The translations under genes and the position numbers were made by a program. This document shows positions 15,712-22,853 of a stretch of DNA of 42,042 nucleotides, in pieces; position 1 is the stretch's first letter; each line of letters starts with the position of its first letter. Location: the IMG/VR virus record IMGVR_UViG_3300030107_004067, positions 1 to 42,042 of that record; one strand, written 5' to 3'. Under the pieces are notes generated by a model that ran no database searches, was not told where the DNA came from, and saw only the letters and a list, made by a program, of their open reading frames with translations. This stretch comes from a virus.

Positions 15712-16665
15712 ATGACTTTATCAATAGTATTTGGAACCATCGGGTTTCTTCTGGCCGCTTACTCTGTTATAGGTAACGATAGTGCCCAAACGCTTGGAAC
15801 TTTTATAAGTTCTAATAGTAAAAAAGTTAAATGGTATTGGATGTGGTTATTTGCATCCGTTATATTAGCCGGTACTTTAATGTATGGCTGGTCCCAAGGC
15901 GATATCGCATTTGGAAGATTAAATAAAATACCACTTCCAGAGCAGTTTCAATGGTATCATGCTCTTGCTCCCGCTCTTTTGTTGGGCTTGACCCGTTACG
16001 GAATACCAGTTTCCACAACATTATTGACTTTAAGTGCATTCTCTAGCGGTCTTGTGTTGGAAAAGATAATTATGAAATCTGCGATGGGCTATGCTATAGC
16101 TGCTGTGGCTTCATATCTTATCTGGACCGTTATGTCTCGATACTTAAATGAGAAAGAACCAGTAAAAGAAAATAATAAAAAGTTCTGGTCTATCGCACAG
16201 TGGTTTTCTACGGGATTCTTATGGCATATGTGGTTGTCTCATGATATAGCAAATGTCTTTGTTTATTTGCCGAGAGAAGGTGTGGGGCTTCCCATGATGC
16301 TTTCGATCATAGCTATTTTAGTTCTCGGTCTTGGTCACCTATTCAAGACGAACGGAGGTAAGATACAAGAGATAGTCCTTTCAAAAAGTGGAACTCGCTT
16401 TATTCGATCAGCATGTTTGATTGATTTGTTTTATGCTATGGTTCTCTGGTATTTCAAAATTTATAATGATATACCGATGAGCACAACTTGGGTATTTATT
16501 GGGCTGCTTGCTGGTCGAGAGTTAGCTGTATATAGAATGTTCAACAAAGACAAGGAAGTCAAAGTTATTTTCCCCATGTTAGTTGGCGATTTCCTTAAAA
16601 TTATGCTAGGACTGGCTTTGAGTGTAGCGGTTGTATCCGGTGTTATTTATTTCGATTCTTTTTGA
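15712..16665 (+). CDS. PiT-type inorganic phosphate transporter
   Basis: 317 residues with about nine to ten hydrophobic segments. PiT transporters have two inverted halves, each with an N-D motif and a PxSTT motif. Here the first half shows GNDSAQTLGTFI (21-32) and GIPVSTTLLTL; the second shows SHDIANVFVYL and DIPMSTTWVFIG. The second half carries His-Asp instead of Asn-Asp. It would import phosphate with Na+ or H+ into the infected cell, which suits phosphate-poor marine settings and the phosphate demand of DNA synthesis. It lacks the long central cytoplasmic loop of larger PiT proteins. It is probably co-transcribed with tdk. Confidence 0.72.
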   Translation: MTLSIVFGTIGFLLAAYSVIGNDSAQTLGTFISSNSKKVKWYWMWLFASVILAGTLMYGWSQGDIAFGRLNKIPLPEQFQWYHALAPALLLGLTRYGIPVSTTLLTLSAFSSGLVLEKIIMKSAMGYAIAAVASYLIWTVMSRYLNEKEPVKENNKKFWSIAQWFSTGFLWHMWLSHDIANVFVYLPREGVGLPMMLSIIAILVLGLGHLFKTNGGKIQEIVLSKSGTRFIRSACLIDLFYAMVLWYFKIYNDIPMSTTWVFIGLLAGRELAVYRMFNKDKEVKVIFPMLVGDFLKIMLGLALSVAVVSGVIYFDSF

Positions 16666-16666
16666 C

Positions 16667-16695
16667 TTGACAAGACTTCTAATATAAGATATACT
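16667..16695 (+). promoter_or_regulatory. sigma70 promoter
   Basis: TTGACA (16667-16672), a 17-base spacer and TATACT (16690-16695), driving the phosphoesterase-Smr-ClpS operon. Confidence 0.75.
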
Positions 16696-16714
16696 TATTA
16701 TAAGCGGAGTCAAA

Positions 16715-17407
16715 GTGGAAGAAGATTACACCAGATTGATCATCTCAGATATACATATGGGTTCTTTGCATTCAAAGGAATCCAAGTTACAGAGATTATT
16801 AAATTCAGTAGATTTTGATGAAATCATACTCGCTGGTGACATTATCGACTTCATTCGTGTTCCAACATTCACAAAACATACAGCCGAATTGTTTCAGACA
16901 ATATCAGATTTGAACCGAGACAATAAAAGAATTATTTATATTGTTGGGAATCACGACATAGCTTTTAATAAGTTTGTAGGTGAGACCGTTGCTGGTATTG
17001 AGTTCATGGAAGAATATGAATTTGATTATGCAGGTCGCCACTATCGAGTGGAGCATGGCGATAAATACGAAAAAGGTATAGTCCATTGGAAATTCACCAT
17101 GAATATCGTTTCTATCTTTCATGATCTCTTGGAGAGGGTATTCAAGTGGAATCTTGCCGCTTGGTATGTGAGCCAACAACAAAAGAAAAGAAAGCTCAGA
17201 AGAGTGTGGGATATAATGAAACTCAACAAAGGGGCCGATGTATTTATCATGGGCCACACCCACATACCAGAAGTTGTTATTTGGGTTGATGAGATGGAGA
17301 AGATTAAAACCTATGCCAACATAGGTGATTGGGTTGAACACTCTACTTATATTCTAATTAAAGACGGACAACTTCGTCTCAAAACTTTTGAACCGGATGT
17401 GAAATGA
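16715..17407 (+). CDS. Calcineurin-like metallophosphoesterase, LpxH-like
   Basis: 230 residues from GTG with GCGGAG upstream. All metal ligands are present: SDIHMGS, GDIIDF, GNHD, VEHGD and GHTH. The insert of basic helices between HGD and GHTH (about residues 125-165, with WYVSQQQKKRKLRR) matches the lid of LpxH, the UDP-2,3-diacylglucosamine hydrolase of lipid A synthesis. A different small phosphodiester substrate is possible. If it is LpxH-like, it acts at the inner membrane of a Gram-negative host. It overlaps the Smr gene by ATGA. Confidence 0.82.
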   Translation: MEEDYTRLIISDIHMGSLHSKESKLQRLLNSVDFDEIILAGDIIDFIRVPTFTKHTAELFQTISDLNRDNKRIIYIVGNHDIAFNKFVGETVAGIEFMEEYEFDYAGRHYRVEHGDKYEKGIVHWKFTMNIVSIFHDLLERVFKWNLAAWYVSQQQKKRKLRRVWDIMKLNKGADVFIMGHTHIPEVVIWVDEMEKIKTYANIGDWVEHSTYILIKDGQLRLKTFEPDVK

Positions 17408-17673
17408 AGAAACTTGATTTACATGGAAAACGACATGATTCCGTCGAGACAGAAGTAGTAAATTTTATTTTAATGAATGAGCTTCCGGTTGAAGTTATTA
17501 CTGGAAATTCTCAAAAAATGAGAAGTATTGTTGCGAAAGCAGCAAAGAAACATGGTCTTGCTGTTTATCCAAAGGGGCTATCAAACCATGGTTCTTTTAT
17601 AGTTGTAGAAAAAACTGATTATTGTTTTGCGTGTGGTTGCGAGCCATGCGATTGTCACTGGGGGGATTACTAA
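17404..17673 (+). CDS. Mini-Smr domain protein with Cys-rich tail
   Basis: 89 residues. The Smr core is visible as LDLHG (4-8), a helix, PVEVITGNS (28-36, the TGxG-like loop) and a helix-strand (IVAKAAKKHGLAVYPKG). Smr domains are RNA endonucleases; bacterial SmrB cuts mRNA at collided ribosomes. The C-terminal tail has C74, C77, C79, C82, C84 and H85 (CFACGCEPCDCH), a probable zinc site not typical of Smr proteins. The ATG overlaps the previous stop and the TAATG end overlaps clpS, so Smr and ClpS are translationally coupled. Confidence 0.68.
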   Translation: MKKLDLHGKRHDSVETEVVNFILMNELPVEVITGNSQKMRSIVAKAAKKHGLAVYPKGLSNHGSFIVVEKTDYCFACGCEPCDCHWGDY

Positions 17674-17993
17674 TGCCTAAAAAGAAAATAGATAAACAAT
17701 CAGATCTCGGTCTACTGGACCGACATAAAGATAAAGTTGAGCCACCGAAGAAATTTAAAGTCGTGCTTTATAATGATGACTATACCTCGATGGATTTTGT
17801 TGTGGCGATCTTAGAAAAGATATTCCACAGGAATAAAGCAGATGCGACTGCTATTATGCTAAATGTACATAATTCTGGCAGAGGTGTAGCTGGTGTTTAC
17901 AGTAGAGAAATAGCAGAGACAAAAGTGGGTCAAGTAAAAGCCACCGCTTCTGCATATAAAGTGCCCTTACTTGCCGAAGCAGAACCAGAGTGA
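17673..17993 (+). CDS. clpS: ClpS adaptor
   Basis: 106 residues, the normal ClpS length. ClpS binds ClpA and delivers proteins with destabilising N-terminal residues to ClpAP. The flexible N-terminal arm is followed by the core: FKVVLYNDDYTSMDFVVAIL, which includes the NDD of the substrate pocket and the conserved TxMxFVVxIL; then IFHRNKADATAIMLNVHNSGRGVAGVYSREIAETK, matching the HxxGxGxxGxYxxExAExK region. The start chosen is the ATG in TAATG; an in-frame start 51 bases upstream lies inside the Smr gene. A phage ClpP is at 33762. Confidence 0.92.
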   Translation: MPKKKIDKQSDLGLLDRHKDKVEPPKKFKVVLYNDDYTSMDFVVAILEKIFHRNKADATAIMLNVHNSGRGVAGVYSREIAETKVGQVKATASAYKVPLLAEAEPE

Positions 17994-18005
17994 TATTTAA
18001 TATGT

Positions 18006-18263
18006 ATGCTGCTGTTGGAAGAAGAATGTAGATTTAAAATTGGGGATCTCGTAGTGATTAGCGAGCCAGTTGAATTCATGATTTATGATATGATTGTGAA
18101 ACCCGGAGATGTTGGTCTGGTTGTAGGAGTAGAATATGATACTGAAATCTTATCAGTGTGGGGAATTGATTATATTGTAATGGTTCGTGGCCGTACTCTT
18201 GTGTTTTTTGATCAAGAATTGGAACTCTTTGACGCCAAGTTGGATGGAAATACTAAATCATGA
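18006..18263 (+). CDS. Small SH3-like protein (GDLV family), copy 1 of tandem group
   Basis: 85 residues. Core: CRFKIGDLVVISEPVEFM, VKPGDVGLVVGV, DYIVMVRGRTLVFFDQELELF. It is closely paralogous to the next gene, sharing KxGDLVV, VKPGxxGLVxxx, GRxxxFFDxELxL. No ribosome site precedes the ATG; a TATTTA box is just upstream, and TTG at 18015 is an alternative start. Function unknown; the fold is probably a KOW/SH3-like barrel. Confidence 0.55.
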   Translation: MLLLEEECRFKIGDLVVISEPVEFMIYDMIVKPGDVGLVVGVEYDTEILSVWGIDYIVMVRGRTLVFFDQELELFDAKLDGNTKS

Positions 18264-18288
18264 TACTAGGTATTTTAGAGGGTACTGT

Positions 18289-18525
18289 GTGTTTGGGGAA
18301 AGAAACTTTAAAGTTGGAGATTTAGTGGTTAGTAAAATGCCTGTAGAATTAACATTTGATGATCATGTCGTAAAGCCGGGTGAAATTGGTCTTGTCATTA
18401 GTTTAATGCAATATCAAGACTGGCTAACTGGCGAATATGATTATCTTGTTTTGATCCAAGGCCGAGAAGTTTTTTTCTTTGATCATGAATTGAAACTCTA
18501 TGAACCACCCAAGGACATATCATGA
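18289..18525 (+). CDS. Small SH3-like protein, copy 2
   Basis: 78 residues from GTG at 18289, preceded by GAGGG at a 6-base distance. The open frame runs further upstream, but only into the previous gene. RNFKVGDLVVSKMPVEL, VVKPGEIGLVISL and GREVFFFDHELKLYEPP make it a recent duplicate of the preceding gene. Stop overlaps the next start (ATGA). Confidence 0.55.
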   Translation: MFGERNFKVGDLVVSKMPVELTFDDHVVKPGEIGLVISLMQYQDWLTGEYDYLVLIQGREVFFFDHELKLYEPPKDIS

Positions 18526-18716
18526 ATATAACTTTCTCTTTCCAAGGTGCTACATTAATTTGTATTAATAGTTTTGCTTTTTTTGAGAAAGGAAGGGAGT
18601 ATTATTGCACTCACGATACTGGTGAACATTTTTATATTTTCTGTCCTCATGAGAAGTTTGGTGTAAGCCAAATTAAATTATCAAATGAATCCAAGCAACA
18701 CTTCCGAAGGGCCTAA
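18522..18716 (+). CDS. Small hypothetical protein in the SH3-like cluster
   Basis: 64 residues, overlapping by ATGA. It has a hydrophobic start, then FEKGREYYCTHDTGEHFYIF, which could be an SH3-like strand set without the GDLV opening. Unrecognised; kept because of the tight spacing on both sides. Confidence 0.4.
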   Translation: MNITFSFQGATLICINSFAFFEKGREYYCTHDTGEHFYIFCPHEKFGVSQIKLSNESKQHFRRA

Positions 18717-18936
18717 GTTTAATGTAGGCGACTTGGTAACATATGTTTATTCAAGTTCTGATGATACGCACCCAAGAGTGGGGCTTGTTATAGGCTTCTT
18801 TAAGGTTGAAATGATCTTACCGGAGGAATCACCATTTACTGATCATTTTTATGAATATGATGTTATGTGGGTTGGTGCGAACTATGCTTCTATTATGTTT
18901 GAGATGTTCTTAGAAAAATATGAACATGAAAAATAA
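18685..18936 (+). CDS. Small SH3-like protein, copy 3
   Basis: 83 residues, overlapping the previous gene by 32 bases. PKFNVGDLVTYVYSSSDD, RVGLVIGFF and YEYDVMWVG give the family opening, the GLV strand and the last strand. It is more diverged than copies 1 and 2. Confidence 0.5.
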   Translation: MNPSNTSEGPKFNVGDLVTYVYSSSDDTHPRVGLVIGFFKVEMILPEESPFTDHFYEYDVMWVGANYASIMFEMFLEKYEHEK

Positions 18937-18942
18937 ACTTTT

Positions 18943-18949
18943 CTATTTA
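18943..18949 (+). promoter_or_regulatory. CTATTTA motif, 4 bases before a GTG start
   Basis: CTATTTACAACGTG. The same 4-base gap to a start codon is seen at 22606 and 39821. If this is a -10-type late element, the transcript would be almost leaderless. Confidence 0.35.
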
Positions 18950-18953
18950 CAAC

Positions 18954-19187
18954 GTGGGCAAAACGGGTTATAATAGTTTAGAGGTTGGAGATTTAGTTCT
19001 CTATGCTCCTTACTTTGAAGGTGAGGGTGCATGGGTGATGAGCGGTGATCTTGGAATTGCCTTGGAAGTCAAAACAGTAGATAATGTACAGATAGTCAGA
19101 GTCAGATGGATTAATCCAGAAATGGATGAAAACGATATGGCCGCAGATGTTTTAGTAAAAGTGGAGAACACAGATGAAAATAAATAA
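18954..19187 (+). CDS. Small SH3-like protein, copy 4
   Basis: 77 residues from GTG. NSLEVGDLVLYAPYFEG, GDLGIALEVKTVD and IVRVRWINPEMDEND fit the KOW/SH3-like pattern (entry Gly-Asp, exit Val-Arg-Trp). No Shine-Dalgarno is seen; the CTATTTA motif occupies that position. It overlaps the nucleotidyltransferase start by 14 bases. Confidence 0.5.
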   Translation: MGKTGYNSLEVGDLVLYAPYFEGEGAWVMSGDLGIALEVKTVDNVQIVRVRWINPEMDENDMAADVLVKVENTDENK

Positions 19188-20166
19188 AAACGATCTCAAG
19201 CGAATGATAAAAGAAGAACTTATTGCAGTATTAGGAGAAGGCGGGAATATCTTTAAAGGCGAAACCGCCCGAATCCCACTAGAATATATCGAACCAACAC
19301 TTGACAAGTATCGTGACGAACTAACTAAACTATTTCCAAAACAAGCACAGCAGTTCGCCCAATTTAATCCTGTGGGTAGTGTAGGAAAGAAAGCATATTC
19401 TGGCGATATTGATGTGGCCTTTGATATTAAATCATTCTTTCCCGATGGACTTGTTGATGCTAATGATTTTGCCGCTTGGAATGTGGATCCCGAAGAGTGG
19501 GAAGCCAAGTATAGTCAAATTAAAAAACGATCGAGAACAGCTACAGAAGAAATGTCCAAGTGGAAAGCATTCCTATCGTTGATCGCGAAATATATTAATG
19601 AGAATTCAGACATTATAAAAGTTGCCGAGAAGAAAACCAAGTTCTCAAACATTTTTACTTTGTTTCCTCAATACAATCCCGAAGGTGATCAAATGGATAT
19701 TGGTGTCCAAATTGATTGGATGGTCGGCAACCTTAAATGGTTGAAGTTTGCTTACTATTCCGATGCACCTGTTGAGAACCTAAAAGGATTACACAGGACT
19801 CAGTTGTTATTATCCATGTTTAATACCAAAGGGTATTCATTTGTTCATGGTATGGGTGTAAGGGATAAAAAATCAGGCGAATATGTTGTTCGTGATGTTG
19901 AGGATGCTCTTGAATTGCTCGGTAAGCTTTATGGCTCCCCAATTGATGAAGAACAGACAAAGAAATACTACTCACTATACGACTACTTGGTGAAGAATTC
20001 TAATCCAGAGACCTATCAAGAAACAATGGATACATATATAAAGATTCTGGATAGCACAAGGGCAGATATTCCCTTGAACTTACAAGATTACTGGACGAAG
20101 AACAGGGACCGTCTCAAGCTTACTGGAAGGTATTTACCGGATTCCTCCAAACTAAGGGTTGTTTGA
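19174..20166 (+). CDS. Pol-beta-type nucleotidyltransferase with a capsid-targeting-like leader
   Basis: 330 residues. The leader MKINKNDLKRMIKEEL is the amphipathic Lys/Glu type seen on virion-packaged proteins of marine T4-like phages. PVGSVGKKAYSGDIDVAFDI (about residues 67-86) is the GS...DxD nucleotidyltransferase signature, and MDIGVQIDWMVGN may give the third Asp. The C-terminal half is helical. Targets could be nucleic acid or protein (adding nucleotides, as MNT/AMPylase-like members do). By analogy with T4 Alt, an enzyme carried in the head and injected is plausible. A terminator follows 117 bases later. Confidence 0.6.
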   Translation: MKINKNDLKRMIKEELIAVLGEGGNIFKGETARIPLEYIEPTLDKYRDELTKLFPKQAQQFAQFNPVGSVGKKAYSGDIDVAFDIKSFFPDGLVDANDFAAWNVDPEEWEAKYSQIKKRSRTATEEMSKWKAFLSLIAKYINENSDIIKVAEKKTKFSNIFTLFPQYNPEGDQMDIGVQIDWMVGNLKWLKFAYYSDAPVENLKGLHRTQLLLSMFNTKGYSFVHGMGVRDKKSGEYVVRDVEDALELLGKLYGSPIDEEQTKKYYSLYDYLVKNSNPETYQETMDTYIKILDSTRADIPLNLQDYWTKNRDRLKLTGRYLPDSSKLRVV

Positions 20167-20244
20167 TAATTCGCATAGAAAGTTAATAATAGACCAATTC
20201 GTACTCTGTAAATTATAAAATAACAAGAACGGTGTTCACTAAAA

Positions 20245-20251
20245 CTATTTA
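20245..20251 (+). promoter_or_regulatory. CTATTTA motif ahead of a terminator
   Basis: The motif stands 32 bases before the terminator stem, with no plausible gene between. If active, it would make an RNA of about 50 bases. Confidence 0.2.
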
Positions 20252-20282
20252 AACATGACACAGCGAAGCATATCTACCACTG

Positions 20283-20309
20283 ACCACCAGAGCCGTCTGG
20301 TGGTTTTTT
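20283..20309 (+). terminator. Intrinsic terminator
   Basis: A 9-bp stem ACCACCAGA / TCTGGTGGT with loop GCCG, then a T-run. The 224-base gap 20167-20390 holds this terminator, a CTATTTA motif and the next promoter; nothing else is seen. Confidence 0.88.
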
Positions 20310-20331
20310 ATTAAAAAGTAATACTTTTGTG

Positions 20332-20359
20332 TTGACAATGTTATACAACATGTTATAAT
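20332..20359 (+). promoter_or_regulatory. Consensus sigma70 promoter
   Basis: TTGACA (20332-20337), a 16-base spacer and TATAAT (20354-20359). The spacer holds an imperfect dyad around ACAACATGTTATAA; ACATGTTA also lies in the promoter at 21711, a possible shared operator. Confidence 0.8.
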
Positions 20360-20390
20360 ATACTTGTCCTGATCAAAATAGGAGGGTATC

Positions 20391-20774
20391 ATGGCAATTT
20401 ACACTGTAATACAAACAAGTCACGTCGATGACTACAAACGACCAGCAACCGACACAACAGCACTCATAACAACTGCTGACTATAGCGAAGCAGTTACTGT
20501 CGCAGCAAACACTTGGCTAGAAGAATTTCATAGTGATTTTGTTTATGATAATGATTGCGATTCGCCCTTGATTGGTGACTTGAAAGCTGTGCTATCAGAT
20601 GACCCAACGGCTGAAACAATCGTTGAATTTTTTGAAAGCAACCACCACCAAATCTGGGAACCAGAGTTTATTTACGAGCCTTGGTTTAGTGTGAGTATTC
20701 AAGAAACTGAAAGCGAAAGCACAGTATCCTTGAGTCGAGAAGTTATTGACGGCTTGATGTCCGTCAACAGCTAA
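20391..20774 (+). CDS. Hypothetical acidic protein
   Basis: 127 residues with a strong AGGAGGG ribosome site and its own consensus promoter. The sequence is acidic and soluble (MAIYTVIQTSHVDDY..., DNDCDSPLIGDL). No family recognised. The strong promoter and the position between terminators suit an early, highly expressed host-takeover protein, but nothing in the sequence shows this. Confidence 0.6.
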   Translation: MAIYTVIQTSHVDDYKRPATDTTALITTADYSEAVTVAANTWLEEFHSDFVYDNDCDSPLIGDLKAVLSDDPTAETIVEFFESNHHQIWEPEFIYEPWFSVSIQETESESTVSLSREVIDGLMSVNS

Positions 20775-20796
20775 ATAAAAGAATTACGGAGATAAA

Positions 20797-21696
20797 ATGA
20801 TTAATTTAATTTTAATGGCGGCATGTTCAACAGAAGTTGGCTTGCTCGGATATACAGACAAACAACAAGACACAACAGAAGTTGTTGTCGTTGATTCAGC
20901 AGAACCATCGATGGAGCCTTCTGAGCCCGGAGTGGAACCAAGTTCAGAACCTTCTGGTGAGCGAATGGGTATATCTGGTTACACACACCTTCATTTAAGA
21001 CAGGTCGCCTGTCCGATGTGCGTTGGTGAGACACAAGAAATTAGAATTAATTTTTCGGCTGAGTTCCACCAGCCGATCTCCGACATTCATACCGAGTGGA
21101 TACCAGAAGTTGGGGAGTGTACAAACTCCCTAACAGGTATCAATCCATCTACTATTCCAGTAGATATCGGCTCTTCTCTTAGTGTTACCAATACAAGCCA
21201 TAACTTTACGGCTAATCAAGTTGGTATTGGCCTGTTCCAGACAGAGAATATTTATGAAGGGCAATTACAAAGAGATGCTGCCTATCAAGTTCAAACAGAA
21301 GCGGGTTCATATACTTTCTTTTCCAGCCATGGATTTGATTTCATAGAGCCCTACACTATGTTCTATGTTGATCCGTCTTATGCTTTCGCCGCCCCCATAA
21401 ACAGATCAGGAGCAGCATTTAGTTGGGCACCAACAAGTGTTAATTCGCTATTCATGGTTCGCATAGCAGCATATTCTGGCGATGGAACTGTGTTCTTCGG
21501 CCATGCTACATGTGTTGGAGAAGACAACGGCTTTCTATTAGTTCCCGCAGAATATCTTAGCATGTTCCCCGCTGGCTCTCTTGTCGCAATTCACTTGGCA
21601 AGGCACAAAGTGGAGCAGGTCGAGACAGATATTTTTAATTCTTACATCGAAACCCATATGGAATGGGAAGTCGTTGGGACAGGGTATTTACAATAA
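20797..21696 (+). CDS. Lipoprotein with Ser/Glu/Pro-rich stalk
   Basis: 299 residues with GGAG before the ATG. The very short signal MINLILMAAC ends in a lipobox. Residues about 25-55 are a low-complexity stalk of PSxEPS units (EPSMEPSEPGVEPSSEPSGE). A globular beta-rich region follows with CPMC (about 72-75) and two later cysteines that could form disulfides. It would be anchored in a membrane and exposed to the periplasm or outside. Such stalks are common on surface lipoproteins of Deltaproteobacteria-type bacteria, so the gene may be host-derived. Surface exclusion is a possible role. Confidence 0.65.
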   Translation: MINLILMAACSTEVGLLGYTDKQQDTTEVVVVDSAEPSMEPSEPGVEPSSEPSGERMGISGYTHLHLRQVACPMCVGETQEIRINFSAEFHQPISDIHTEWIPEVGECTNSLTGINPSTIPVDIGSSLSVTNTSHNFTANQVGIGLFQTENIYEGQLQRDAAYQVQTEAGSYTFFSSHGFDFIEPYTMFYVDPSYAFAAPINRSGAAFSWAPTSVNSLFMVRIAAYSGDGTVFFGHATCVGEDNGFLLVPAEYLSMFPAGSLVAIHLARHKVEQVETDIFNSYIETHMEWEVVGTGYLQ

Positions 21697-21710
21697 ATTA
21701 AACTTTTTAC

Positions 21711-21738
21711 TTGACAATATTATAATACATGTTATTAT
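21711..21738 (+). promoter_or_regulatory. sigma70 promoter
   Basis: TTGACA (21711-21716), a 16-base spacer and TATTAT (21733-21738), ahead of the membrane-protein gene. Confidence 0.7.
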
Positions 21739-21772
21739 ATGAAGGCACAATCAAGTGTCTTGTGGAGTTAAA

Positions 21773-21997
21773 ATGAAAAATAATTATTCGTGGATTAAAA
21801 GTGGAGCAAAGGATTTTATGATGATAATGGGATATTTTCTCATCGTATCATTAATACTTATCGGAGCTTGTTCTCTTGCTATCGTCTTGGGTCTTAATCC
21901 TGCCGTGGGGGTAGGGTTTGTTATGTTGGCTTCTCTCTTGGGCATGTCTATGTATAATGCCTATGAAGACCAACAACGCAATCAACAATCAGAATAA
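21773..21997 (+). CDS. Small two-helix membrane protein
   Basis: 74 residues from the ATG with TGGAG upstream; an in-frame extension to 21755 has no ribosome site. Two hydrophobic segments (about 17-38 and 42-60) and a Gln/Asn-rich tail (YEDQQRNQQSE). Unrecognised inner-membrane protein, perhaps acting with the neighbouring lipoproteins. Confidence 0.55.
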   Translation: MKNNYSWIKSGAKDFMMIMGYFLIVSLILIGACSLAIVLGLNPAVGVGFVMLASLLGMSMYNAYEDQQRNQQSE

Positions 21998-22015
21998 TCA
22001 ACATAGGAGTAATAA

Positions 22016-22549
22016 ATGAAACGATTATTTTATTCAGCCGCTTTGGTTTTGTCCATGACGGCATGTGGAGGCAAACAAGCCCCCACGGTATCTAAAGAAA
22101 TGTCCTCTCAAATGCCTTCATGGGCGATGACCCCACCAGCAGGTTGTGCTGTGGGCTCATACAAACACAAAGGTAATATAGCCATGGCTAAACAATCAGC
22201 GACCGCTCGCGGGAGAGATGAATTAGGTCGCCAACTTGAAGTCAAGGTCAAATCGATGATCAAAGACTATATCGAAGAAGGCGAGACAAACGGGAAGGAC
22301 TTCACAGAAGAGCTAACCACATCGGTTTCAAAGCAAGTTGCCTCTATGTCGTTATCTGGTACGGTGGCCAAGAAAAGTGATATGCAGAATGGTCATTACT
22401 TTACACTTGTGTGTTTAGATATTAAAACATTCTCGGACACTTTTGACAAGATGAACGAGTTGAGCGACAAAGCCCGAAGGGGCCTCCGTCATCGAGCGAA
22501 TCATGCTTTCCGCGATCTAGATGCCGAAGTGGATAGTTTAGAAAGATAG
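22016..22549 (+). CDS. LPP20-family lipoprotein
   Basis: 177 residues with AGGAG. The normal-length signal MKRLFYSAALVLSMTAC ends in the lipobox MTAC. The mature part shows the LPP20 layout: PSWAMTPPAGCAVGS, then MAKQSATARGRDELGRQLEVKVKSM, where small outer-membrane lipoproteins have their A-x-A-R-xx-L helix. The family function is unclear; members are cellular, suggesting acquisition from a host. A terminator follows. Confidence 0.72.
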   Translation: MKRLFYSAALVLSMTACGGKQAPTVSKEMSSQMPSWAMTPPAGCAVGSYKHKGNIAMAKQSATARGRDELGRQLEVKVKSMIKDYIEEGETNGKDFTEELTTSVSKQVASMSLSGTVAKKSDMQNGHYFTLVCLDIKTFSDTFDKMNELSDKARRGLRHRANHAFRDLDAEVDSLER

Positions 22550-22572
22550 AAGTTTTTATAGTAAAACACTTT

Positions 22573-22593
22573 AGCCCCGAAAGGGGCTTTTTT
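22573..22593 (+). terminator. Intrinsic terminator
   Basis: AGCCCC / GGGGCT with a GAAA tetraloop, then six T. Confidence 0.88.
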
Positions 22594-22605
22594 ATTATCT
22601 AAATT

Positions 22606-22612
22606 CTATTTA
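22606..22612 (+). promoter_or_regulatory. CTATTTA motif, 4 bases before an ATG
   Basis: CTATTTATAGCATG, with no Shine-Dalgarno between motif and start and no TTGACA upstream, directly after a terminator. A promoter is therefore needed here for the downstream genes. Confidence 0.4.
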
Positions 22613-22616
22613 TAGC

Positions 22617-22853
22617 ATGAGAATTATTATAGAAACAGACACTCTGTCGAAGATAGTCGAACAAGAGATTAGTACTTTCATGGAAGACCACCCAGAGTAT
22701 GCTCTTGCACCGTTGGAAGTGATAGAATTAAAAGATAGAATCAGAGCAATTATTAATGGGTCTGGTTTAATGATGAAAGATGTCCTTGAGATTTTTATGG
22801 ATGTTTGGAACGAGATGGCCGCAAAAGAAGGTCGTATGGAAGTGGCAAGATGA
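22617..22853 (+). CDS. Hypothetical small helical protein
   Basis: 78 residues, mostly helical and acidic (TLSKIVEQEISTFMEDHPEY). Unrecognised. It starts 4 bases after the CTATTTA motif and overlaps the next gene by ATGA. The protein may be a virion component, judging from the motif context only. Confidence 0.55.
   Translation: MRIIIETDTLSKIVEQEISTFMEDHPEYALAPLEVIELKDRIRAIINGSGLMMKDVLEIFMDVWNEMAAKEGRMEVAR

Noticed and set aside
16904-17341. Minus-strand open frame of 145 codons
   Set aside because: Complement of the metallophosphoesterase, whose motifs are unambiguous on the + strand.
20255-20314. A 19-codon frame just after CTATTTA
   Set aside because: It runs through the terminator stem, has no ribosome site and no recognisable sequence.
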